Below the pieces are notes generated by a model. That model had not been told where the DNA came from. It ran no database searches and saw only the letters and a program-made list of their open reading frames with translations. DNA of 64,000 bases from Tricholomella constricta (Eukaryota; Basidiomycota; Agaricomycetes; Agaricales; Lyophyllaceae): the NCBI GenBank assembly GCA_013368375.1, contig JAACJP010000040.1, positions 62,001 to 126,000 of the forward strand, read 5' to 3'. Made by a program: the position numbers and the translations under genes. The first letter of the stretch is position 1; each line of letters opens with the position of its first letter. Shown here piece after piece: positions 47,641-57,300 of this stretch.

Positions 47641-48018
47641 CATTTTTACCGTCTCGAAATGCTCCAGAAATAATTTCCTTTCGAAAAGTCCAGTGGTTGC
47701 GCCACTACGGCCATATATGGTCATCCGTTGCGGCGTACTTTCAGGAATCATGGATTGCAATTTATAGGTAGAATGGGGTAGGATGTGAACTTAGAATTCG
47801 ACTTTATCAATTACTCACAGAGTAATTTAGGTTGCATCCTCAAGCATGGGATCCCACGACAAATGGATTCCAAGTTGAGTAGTATATAGCATATAGCATT
47901 CGCAGCAGACCGTTGAGATTACCAACTTGTCATGGATTGAGAGCATAGTGGATGATGCGAATGGGGAGGCATGCCATACAGTCATAGATACATAACATGG
48001 CATAAGGCAGTGCAACAT
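47641..48018. other. intergenic
   Basis: About 380 bp between the kinase relic and the RPL11 stop codon. Nothing recognised apart from the presumed RPL11 3' region. Confidence 0.4.
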
Positions 48019-48718
48019 CTATTTCTGTAACAGCATCTTGTTCAGAGCTGTCGGTGGAAAGAAAATGAAGGGAAGACTCACAAGGATGATACCGTCGAAG
48101 CGCTGCTTGAACCATGCCATCGTGTCCTCCCTCTTGATGCGGTGGGAGAATCCAATCCGGGCCTTCTGCTGCTTCCGCCTCGCCACCCGTGCGCCTGGCC
48201 GTCCCATCACAACATAGAAATCCATTCCGAAGATACCGATGCCAGGGTCATACCGAGCACCCAAATCGATATGCTCCTGGATACCGAAGCCAAAGTTGCC
48301 AGTCTCCGAGAAGTTCTTGCGCCTCAGCTCGTATTCCTTCACCTTCAACCCGCGCTCCAGAATTTCCTCAGCCTTGGGGCCACGGATAGTGACGTGCACG
48401 GCGATTTTCTCGTTACGGCGGATACCGAACGTGCGGACGGTGTAGCGGGCTTTTGATGTGACGGGGGTTTGGCCGGTAAGTTGCTCCAGCACTTTGGAGG
48501 CACGGGTCAGACGATCACCAGACTCGCCCACGGAGATGTCTGTTAACAAGTTCAGCATCTTGCATGGCTTCACTGGGCTCAATCAACGCACTGATGACGA
48601 GTTTGTCGATGCGGGGCTCCTTCATGGGGTTGGTGGGTGTCGTTTTTTGGTCGGCCTAGCAAGAATGAAGCCTTGTATGAGCAGCATTACGACCAGAGTC
48701 AACAGATATACTGACCAT
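48019..48718 (-). CDS. RPL11: 60S ribosomal protein L11 (uL5)
   Basis: Large-subunit ribosomal protein near the central protuberance, contacting 5S rRNA. The first coding exon is only the ATG (48716-48718), directly followed by a GTCAGT donor. Exon 2 gives [20 protein letters not shown]. Another short intron (GTGCGT) precedes [139 protein letters not shown], and [14 protein letters not shown] final intron splits off the last codon, giving the usual ending GIILK. About 175 residues, typical. Start is set by the spliced ATG; a second Met (NPM) lies ten residues on. Confidence 0.95.
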
Positions 48719-49874
48719 TTTGTCGGGAATTGGTGGTTGTCGCTGTGCCTACCTTGCGAGAGCGTGTTTAGTCCCTGTTTGGCACTCGTTCCAGTGGCTG
48801 AAACCTTATTTTTCAGTTGTACATACCCCCCGCGAATTGCCGAACCAGCATGCTCCGGTCCTAACAGTACAATACAAGCCCTTCCGTTCCGTCTCGGCGT
48901 TCAAGCCGACCTGTCACTTGCCTGTCACTGTTTCAGCACTTGCTACTCTCCCTCTTGGATTATGACTGCCTCACAATACGATTTAGAGAGTTGATTCAAA
49001 AAAGCCATCCATTTGGTCAAATGTTGCTACCTTGGGCGCCAATCTCGAAAAGCCGACCCTCCCCGATGTCCAGAAGCCCTTTTTCTTGGTTGTTCGGACT
49101 GCAGTAGGCGCTCATCAGAACTTCGGCCAACAACGCATATGCATGCTGCAAAGGCTCGAGACTTACGTCCTGTATGCACTCCTCAGCTTGTGAAAGTGAC
49201 GTATGGAAACATCGGTCGCAAACATACGCCGACACCATTCACACGTTTTGTTCTCTAAAAACATCATCATCACGAGCTGCCTGCCCGATATATGGCCATT
49301 TGGCTTGCGCATCCTTGGCCTTGCCCTGATTTTTCTCGTTATAACTAGGCCGAATCTGGGCAGATGCGTCGAACTAGCACTGAGGCTCCCGCGGCATCAA
49401 GTACATGCTGAGATCAATAGCAACATATGTATTTGATTTGAGATGCATCGAGAGATTCGACCCTCACCCTTGCCCAATCTGGGAGCATCCAACACGGTCT
49501 TTTCTAGCCTCCGACAACACTCGACCCGGCTCAAGCTATTGCGAGCCATGTAACTCAGCGACCCGGCAGTTTTGGCTCAAGGCTCTCTACGCGGTTGATT
49601 TAAACCTCACACACTAATGAATGCCCCGGTGCATTGGTGACCGGGTCTCATAGACACGGTTCTCGGCATGGTCAGAAGCATGTAAGCCACTCTCGATCGT
49701 TGAGAGTCGGTGAAATAATACGGATGACCATTTCCCTGCGATCGGCATCAGTTGACCCTCGTTGACTTCACTTGGTTCTGGCACGCTGCCCCTAAAAGAG
49801 ACTTATAAGAAATCTACACACTTCTTCCACACCACTCAATTTCTTCTGCCCTGTAAGCTAGACATTCATACGTT
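48719..49874. promoter_or_regulatory. divergent spacer between RPL11 and RING protein 2
   Basis: About 1.15 kb. It includes two small hairpins (CCCGGT/ACCGGG near 49625-49646 and ACTCTC/GAGAGT near 49689-49708) and a TATAAG at 49804-49809, 66 bp before the RING start. No coding region recognised. Confidence 0.45.
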
Positions 49875-50785
49875 ATGCTTGCCTGTGGAATATGCATTGA
49901 GGATCTGGACAGTCCCGTCGCCCTGCCTTGTGGTAAGCCTTCTCCCATTTAGCACATTTTCCGCACTATAGAGAAAGTAATCTCACAAACATCAGGTCAT
50001 TTATTTTGCAGTGAATGCATCCATCGAGCTGTGGATACCATCGTACCCTATTCCAGTCTTCATAGCTGTCCAATGTGCCGCTCGCCATATAGCGTATGTT
50101 CGTGATTTTTTCCTATGTTCTATAGGTGATAAGCGATCTCTCACATATCTTCTTGAGCAGCCAATATCGACACTGCCCTCGTACCAGCACACCTGCGCTC
50201 CCATCTTCTTCCAAGTATTCGAAGGCTCTATCTGGACCTTCCTTACCAAGCACCACGTACGATGTCTTCCACGACAGAGGTCGCAATCGAAAACAGTCGA
50301 TTGCATGCTGAAAATTCAGCCCTTCGAATTACTTGTGGAATGTGGCGCAGACGCGCAGAAGTCCACGGAGCAGCAACCCTTGGCCTGCTTGGTTTCGCGC
50401 GCACGGCAAGAGATGAAGCGATAAAGATGCGGCGCGAGCGTGATGATCTCTATAAGCACTACAACCTTCTCCGCGAGAAGCTGCCACCGGATGAGTTCAG
50501 TTTCTCCAACCTAGCCTTAATTCAATCGACCATGACCTTGCTAACCTCTTCTTGGTCCCAGGGCGTCACTGCATCCGCATCCGCCAATGCCGTCGACGGT
50601 CATTGAGCTGCCCTCTCTGCCTCAGACATTCACAGAAGCTCTGTCCTTTTCCGCAGGCCCGAAACCCACACTCCCACCGTCGCTATCGCGTCCTTTGCTC
50701 TCAAGTTTGCCGGTCCCGGACACAGAGAAGGAGGAGTCAACACGACCCGCCAAAAGGGCAAGACTCGCTGATCTATGACTTCGCA
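49875..50785 (+). CDS. RING-finger coiled-coil protein 2
   Basis: Probable E3 ubiquitin ligase, target unknown. The ATG at 49875 gives MLACGICIEDLDSPVALPC. An intron splits the RING at the same place as in RING protein 1, and the RING resumes GHLFCSECIHRAVDTIVPYS then HSCPMCRSPYS, a full C3HC4 set. Exon 3 reads PAHLRSHLLPSIRRLYLDLP, parallel to VPSVRRLYLD of RING protein 1, followed by a helical segment (TEVAIENSRLHAENSALRI, KMRRERDDLYKHYNLLREKL). After another intron the C-terminus is Pro/Ser-rich with a basic motif ESTRPAKRARLADL, a likely nuclear signal, and stops at 50776-50778. About 250 residues. The end coordinate includes a few bases past the stop. Confidence 0.75.
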
Positions 50786-51191
50786 CTATATTTACACGTT
50801 GAGCCTGCTGCCAGCTGCACCTCGGACGTAATGACGAGACGCTCTCCCCCTGAGTCTGGTTTGATCACTTCCCTTGGTGCCACTATTGCTGCTCTAGACA
50901 AGCTCTGGATTTTACTCGAGTTCCATATTTATACTGCATACTACGATGGATGATGGCTCTGAGCCAGTCTTGTAAATTAATGTAATACCACCTACCTCCC
51001 CTTCCGCATCGTGAATCGTGATTATAGTAATCGCAGGGTCGAGGTTCATGTCTGTTCGTAATTAACGGACTCGTCCCAAGCCCCTGTCGTAATTGCTTCC
51101 TCGGACGTGCCCGACTTTTTCGCCGACGGGATCAATACTTAATGCCTTGCACTGAGTCCTACAGATTGACGACGTTTCAAGCCAACCCCCT
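50786..51191. other. intergenic
   Basis: About 400 bp upstream of the BTB gene. No conserved coding sequence or repeat seen. Confidence 0.4.
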
Positions 51192-52151
51192 ATGCCGGAG
51201 AGCAATACCCCAAAGCCAGCAGGATACCCCTTTGACAATCTAAATGCAGACATAGTCCTGCGCTCCTCCGATGAGGTACCCACCGACTTCCGAGTCTTCA
51301 AGCTCCTGCTCTCTCTCGCATCCCCGTTCTTCGCTACAGCCTTCACTCTCCCTCAGCCAGAAAGCAATGACGAGACTCCGGTGATGGAAATGCAAGAAGA
51401 CAAGCACACGCTTCAGCTGGTTCTCGGCTTGTGCTACCCGATCAGCATGCACGAGCCTCCTCGCCTGGCATCACTCAGGGACTTACGTGCGGTCATGAAG
51501 ACTGCGGTCAAGTTTGAGATGGAAGGAATACAGCGGCATATTAGGACGGTGCTCCTGGAGCCCCGGTTCATCGAAACGCAGCCACTGCGTGTGTATGCCA
51601 TCGCCTGCCGCTATAGCTGGGCCGAAGAGGCGCGAGCAGCGGCCTGGTATACATTGCGGTATACCGCAGACACGCCCCTCATCGAAGAGCTTGAACTTAT
51701 ATCTGCAGGCACGTATCATCGCCTGCTGCGGTACCGCAAGGAGTGCGGGCACGTCGCCGCGTCTGAGGTCGCGGCTCTCTCGGTGTGGAATCCAAACAGC
51801 AGTTGGCGCTGGGATGAATGTCGGGAGTGCGTCGTGGTTGGGAGACGGAGGAAAGATGGTGAGGGTTGTCCTGGACCGCGGAAGTGGTGGCTTGGTTGGA
51901 TGCAAAGCGTAAGGGATGCGCTTCGAGAACGGCCATGGGGCGAAACAGCCAACCAGGCCGATCTGTTCAAAACCTCGTCGGTGAAGGAGGTCAAGATCTG
52001 CGGCGAATGCGAGAAGGATATCATGGCACAACTCGGGGACTACATTCACGTTTTGGCAGGCAAGGTTAACAAGAAAGTCTCCAAGGCAAGTCGCGAGGCT
52101 CAAAAGTTTACCTTACACAGAGGAGGCTCAATCCACCGTAGGTCAAGCTAA
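51192..52151 (+). CDS. BTB/POZ domain protein, intronless
   Basis: Member of the large BTB family expanded in mushrooms; BTB domains mediate dimerisation and Cullin-3 or regulatory contacts, but the partner is unknown. Single exon of 319 codons. The BTB fold is recognisable by FDNLNADIVLRSSDEVPTDF and RVFKLLLSLASPFFATAFTL at the N-terminus, MEMQEDKHTLQLVLGLCYP and LRAVMKTAVKFEMEGIQRHI in the middle. A helical C-terminal part (PLRVYAIACRYSWAEEARAA) carries a possible metal site in two places (DECRECVVVG and ICGECEKDI). It ends basic, RGGSIHRRSS. Being intronless is usual for this family and unlike its neighbours. Confidence 0.88.
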   Translation: MPESNTPKPAGYPFDNLNADIVLRSSDEVPTDFRVFKLLLSLASPFFATAFTLPQPESNDETPVMEMQEDKHTLQLVLGLCYPISMHEPPRLASLRDLRAVMKTAVKFEMEGIQRHIRTVLLEPRFIETQPLRVYAIACRYSWAEEARAAAWYTLRYTADTPLIEELELISAGTYHRLLRYRKECGHVAASEVAALSVWNPNSSWRWDECRECVVVGRRRKDGEGCPGPRKWWLGWMQSVRDALRERPWGETANQADLFKTSSVKEVKICGECEKDIMAQLGDYIHVLAGKVNKKVSKASREAQKFTLHRGGSIHRRSS

Positions 52152-52621
52152 GCCTTCAGCTATGACAAAACCTAGATTTGGAGACCAAGCTAACGGGAAG
52201 AAGCCGTTAATCCCAGTCCGAGTGTGACAGTCCTCGCAAAGCCCTTATCGCGACGGTTCTGGGATGTGCAACGGGTTCCATTTATATGACCATGGTCTTA
52301 ATCCGAGGCAGTGTGCATAGAACATCTTCCGCCGATCCCCACAACTTTTGCTTCATAAAAGTATTTGGTCGCGCTCGTGCAGGACGGTCCCGCTGGGCAG
52401 ATGCGTCCCGATAGTTTTATTTTCCATGATTGCGGGTTCTATAACAAGTGGCGGTGTGATATGTATACTACCTGATCGCTATGTACAATATCAGGTGATC
52501 GACCTTCCTTGTTGCGCGCCTTTGCATGCACAGGACGCGTCTGCGCGCCGAACTCCACTGAATTGAATCGGCCTTACGTAACGTAATCACGAAATTTGGT
52601 CACGAACGGGACCAGACCTGC
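52152..52621. other. intergenic, cardiolipin synthase promoter
   Basis: About 470 bp without recognisable coding sequence or strong TATA element. Confidence 0.4.
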
Positions 52622-53714
52622 ATGTTTAAACCCACCACCCTCCGTTTGTCGATACCAACTCGGGTATGCCGCATCCAACGCCACGGCGCTCTTCAGTGGT
52701 CTCCACTCTGCAACCGTGAACTGCTCCGTCGGTCGTTTCAGCCATCTCGGACGACGTTTTTCACCCGCCACTTTTCGGTCCAGCGTCATCTTTGCTATCC
52801 AGTCCATCCAGTCGAACCGCCAGAAAAGCTTGCGGTTAAAGAAAACATATATACTCTACCAAATGTCTTGACTGTTTCGCGAATAGTCGCGTGTCCAATC
52901 CTTGGTTGGGCCATTCTAAAGGGTGACTATCACCTCGCGACGGGGCTCCTGGTCTACGCCGGTTTGACGGATCTGGTGCGCATGTTTTATTCCGTAACTT
53001 GGGGCCAATCTGAAGGACCTTTTCCAAGGCTGATGGATATTTGGCGCGTCGCTTCAACATGAAAACTGTCCTTGGCACAATCCTCGATCCCGCTGCAGAC
53101 AAGACGTTGATGACAACGTTGACAGTGACCTTGGCGATGCAGGGGCTATTACCTGGTGCGTTCTATGTCCTACCGTTTTTACGTGTCATTCTCATTAAAA
53201 CCAGTTCCTGTTGCTGTTATCATCCTTGGACGAGACGTTCTGTTGAGTCTCTCCGCCTTCTACATTCGTTATACGTCATTACCAGAACCCGTGCGTATTG
53301 TGGTACCACTGCTATGTTCACTACATCTAAATTACGCACCAGAAAACCTTCTCGCGATATTGGGATTTTTCTCTACCCTCCGCGGAGATACGGCCGACGG
53401 GTATCAGCAAGGTAATACCAGGCTTACCGCAGCCAAAACGTTGACTGACCCGACATGCACAGATTAATACTGCGTTACAACTCGCATTGATGGGAACAAC
53501 TACAATCAGTCCGATCCTCCCATTTGACTTGGGCGTTTCTCTTATAGGGCTCCAGTACGTACCTTCGCAGCACATGTGGTATCTGGTTTTCACAACGTTC
53601 TCTAGATGGGTGGTGGCTACTACAACAATATGGAGCGGTCTTTCGTACATTTTTACGAAAGATGCTGTGCGGTTGGTATCAGCACGACATCAGCAGAAAC
53701 CTCCTTTAGTATGA
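52622..53714 (+). CDS. CRD1: mitochondrial cardiolipin synthase
   Basis: Inner-membrane enzyme that joins CDP-diacylglycerol and phosphatidylglycerol to make cardiolipin. The first 60 residues look like a mitochondrial presequence: MFKPTTLRLSIPTRVCRIQR, Arg- and Ser-rich, no acidic residues until later. Mature part: NIYTLPNVLTVSRIVACPIL and LATGLLVYAGLTDLA. The CDP-alcohol phosphotransferase motif DGYLARRFNMKTVLG through LDPAADK fits DGxxARxxxxxxxxGxxxDxxxD and forms only when the GTGCGC intron is removed. Further exons: VPVAVIILGRDVLLSLSAFY, KTFSRYWDFSLPSAEIRPTG, INTALQLALMGTTTISPILP, and VVATTTIWSGLSYIF, ending QQKPPLV. About 280 residues, several transmembrane helices, six or so introns. 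Catalytic residues intact. Confidence 0.9.
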
Positions 53715-54332
53715 TATAGACCATCCCTTTTCTCGAAACCCTTTACTCAAGAGTCACGAACGGACTCCTGAAAAGGCATGGGTTTAACAACAAGACCTAT
53801 ACGGCATAGCCTTGCAAGGCTGGTGTACATTTACGAGGACTGCGCCCTACGCCACCGTACTTTCCGCACGTCTCTACCTTTCTCGTTCCAATCAGTTATC
53901 GAAGCGGACGATTCATCGATTCATCTTTCGAGGATACACCCTGAGCTAAGGCAAATCGATGTCCGTCTGATGTAATTGCTTCCCATAGCAGTTGCTTTCT
54001 CGACACGACATTGAACCTCGAAGGCAATGTGATCCTGCCTAGTTCGGATGTGGCTGGAGTGTCCTCTTGGCAAATTCATAAGAGAGAAATGGGTTCAAGG
54101 TAAGGGACCGGAAATTGAATCCAACACGCTGTGAGTTGGTGGAAGGTTAGGTGGAAAATTGGGTTGAATCCATTATTGTAAGTGCAACCTTCTGTTCGTC
54201 GGTATGTCGCAAGTACTTCAAGGCTAAGCACATGAATTAATTCGACCCTACAAGAAGCACAGGATAAAGTATACTATAGTGATACAACATATATGGAAAG
54301 GTCATTATCATACAAAGCTGAAAAATGGACAT
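53715..54332. other. intergenic with a short copy of the next gene's 3' end
   Basis: About 600 bp. On the minus strand, 53826-53866 encodes KVRWRRAQSS and a stop, closely matching the EVRRRRVQSS-stop end of the PACT protein at 54333-54372. The match does not extend beyond about 14 codons. Confidence 0.5.
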
Positions 54333-57300
54333 CTATGAAGATTGCACCCGACGCCGCCGTACTTCTTGCAGCGCATCTATGACTTGCTTCCTAGCCACAG
54401 TGTGTTCTCTCCAGCGGAGGCTCGCGCGTCTGGAATTTACTTTGTCAGCTAGGTCTCCTCCACTTGCGAGCGAGCCCACTTACGTGGCACGGGAAAGGAA
54501 AACGACGGCAAGAGCTACGCTCTTGAGTTTCCGAGGTTTCCTCCCAGGTGGTGGAAGAGATACAGGGAATCCTATCCTTGCAATCGAGGCAATGATCGTT
54601 TGTTCACTGAAGCATTTATTAGACCAACATCGACAGCTGCAAAGTAGGATTATGCTTACCTCTTCTCAAATTGGGCCAAGGGGACTAAAAGGTGCATTTT
54701 TTGGTACCCAAGGTCGCTGCGAAAGGATGCCTCGCGTATGTACTTGGCTTTCAGATATCGTATCTGAGCAATCAAGCCCTTGGACTCTTCCTTGTGTCGG
54801 AACTTCATGGCAAATAATTGCCCATCATCACTGTCAAAGGGGCATGTTAGAATAGCGTAACGTCCATGGTTATTTCACTTACGCAGCACAGACATGGGCC
54901 TTCAACTCCTCCCGAGCACGACCAGTCTTCTCTCGTTGGTTCTCCAATTGCTCGGTCAGGATTCGGACCTGAGTCTGTGTTTGTTTCCTTGTCCTCTCCA
55001 ACTGCGAAAGCTCCTCCTTATGCTGCTCCTCTTGCTTCTCCTTCTGTGCCCGCAAAAGCTTGAGGTCACGGCCGAACGCTTCGGCATCATTCTTAACCCG
55101 CATAAGGTCGACCTCCAATGCTGCCACTGTTCTAGCAACATCGTTCTTCTCTGATGCGATGCGGCGCTTTTCTTGCTCTGCCTTGTGAAGTTCTTCGGCT
55201 TGGTCAGACAGCGCACGGCGGAGGTCGTCAATCTCGAGGCGATGGAGGTCAAGCTGATGACGGCGATTGTCGTGAGACGTGGAGGAGGCACCATATGCAG
55301 CACGCAGTCGGTCGGCTTCCTGTTTACTTAATGTGTGAGTTCTTCATATATTATCAGCATATTCGCCTTGACAAACCTCAGAGATTTCCGAAAAGCGGCG
55401 TTGCAATTCCTTGTGATCGGCAGCAAGGAGAGATCGTTCTTGTCGCAGATGGTCAATTGTCTGCGTGTTTTCTGACACGCGACCTTCGAGCAAGCGTGCT
55501 TTCTGCTCGACATTGGCGTTCTCTGTGGGTTGGCATCAGATCAGGCATTGAAACTCAGCGAGAACAACAAACCTCGCAGCTCTTTCTCCAATTCGTGAGT
55601 CTCTTTCTTGTACTTCTGCAGCTGCCGTTTCACGTCGTCGATGTCCTACGTGACGATGTGAGTTACGTCAATGTAAGGCAATAGTTCATACTCACAGATT
55701 CCGTTCTTTGCAGCTGACTCAAGATATCAGTCTTTTCACGCTGGACGCGGTTCTGCTCTGTCGTCAAAGCTCTCAGCTGAGCTCGCTCTGACTTCAAGTC
55801 AGCTTCGAGGTCCGCGATCACGCGTTTGGCCTTGTCGAGCTCCTGTATTTCGTTCCGAATCAGCGTCAGCGCCGATCCACATGATTGCCTTCAAGACTCA
55901 CCGTTTGAACACTTGCTGCTGCCCTTTCGCCAGCTCGCCCGCCTTCAGCAACCTTCTTCATCTCATCTTTTGCGCTCTTCATCTGGGCGTTCAGGCGATT
56001 GGTGGCATCTTGAAGCACGGCTTTCTCGCCGAGAAGGGTGCGGCGCTCCTGTTCCCATTCTTTTTTCATAGATTCCAGGTGCGAGTTGACGGACTGCAAA
56101 TCCGCTCGCAGGGCCTCGCTGGTCCTTGTCGCGGGAGTAGGTGGCTCGGTCGGAAGGTCATCCCTTGAAAGGTCCAGGGTGCTGGAAACGGGCGTTCAAT
56201 TCGGGTGCCAAAACTTACGCGGATAAGCATACCTCTCATCAAGCTGGGCCAGATTCGAGAAATTGACTTTGATATGGCACTTTTGACATCTTGTCCTCTC
56301 AAGACAGCGCACGCGTCTTTCTTCCCTTCTCGTTAGGCGTGCAATCTCATCTTCGAGCATCGATATCTTGGCGCGAGCATCCTCCAGTTTCTTCGTCAGC
56401 CCAACAACGCCCAGTCCAGCATCTTCGAGCTTGTCGAGCTTGTCGTCGATACTGTCGTTGGCCCGGTCAAGCTCTCGTTGCAGTCGGCTAATTTCAGCAA
56501 TCAATGGCGACACCGTGGGATCGGCGGAAGTGTTGTTGAGCCATGACATCTGCAGAACAGGTGAGCCGTTCGGCGAAGCGAATTTTTTTTTTTTTGACGA
56601 CTTACGTCTCTGAGAGGCCCACCAGGCGTTTTCGGAGCTCTCATCGACATGGAAAGCACTTGGCGATGAATGGGAGAAATACCGCTGGCGTTGATGATTT
56701 TGCTCGGGGTGTTGATATCGTTCATAGCCATCCTTAGCGCCCTATTTCTTTCGAGCAATTCTTCCCTTTCCCGCTCGAGGAGCTCGACCTTCGTATCCCT
56801 AGCCTTCTCCATCGCTTTGCGAGCAGGAGATTGATTGAGCAAAGTGTTCAACCTGGCGATCTCCCTATTGGCCTCGTCGAGTTCATTCTCCAACGCCTCT
56901 ATATCAGCGTTGGTCGCTGCCGCGTCAATGAATAGATTACTGGATTTAGAAGGTTCTTGCGTCATGCTGGCCTCTCGAAGTCGTTCGCGTTCACGTTCGG
57001 CGGATGCGAGCTTGCCTTTGAGGTCGTTGAGTTCGTCGTCGTCAGCCAGCATCTTCCTCTCTGCTTCTTCCAACGCGTGGTCCATCTGCCTCGCGAGCTC
57101 CTGGGCCTTCTGCGCATCGCCCTCCAGCTTCTCCAGCTTGTCACGAGCGTCGTCGTCAGCCAGGGTCAAGGCATGGATTTTATCGTTGGCAGATGCGAGA
57201 TCGTCCTCGAGACTTTCAATGCGTTCAACCGCGCTTTCCGCGCCCTCTTCCAATTCAGCAAGATGGACCCTTGTTGCGTGTAGGTCTTCATCTAGTCGCT

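Noticed and set aside
49623..49708. Two small hairpins as a non-coding RNA
   Set aside because: Six-base stems with loops are common by chance; no conserved RNA pattern recognised.
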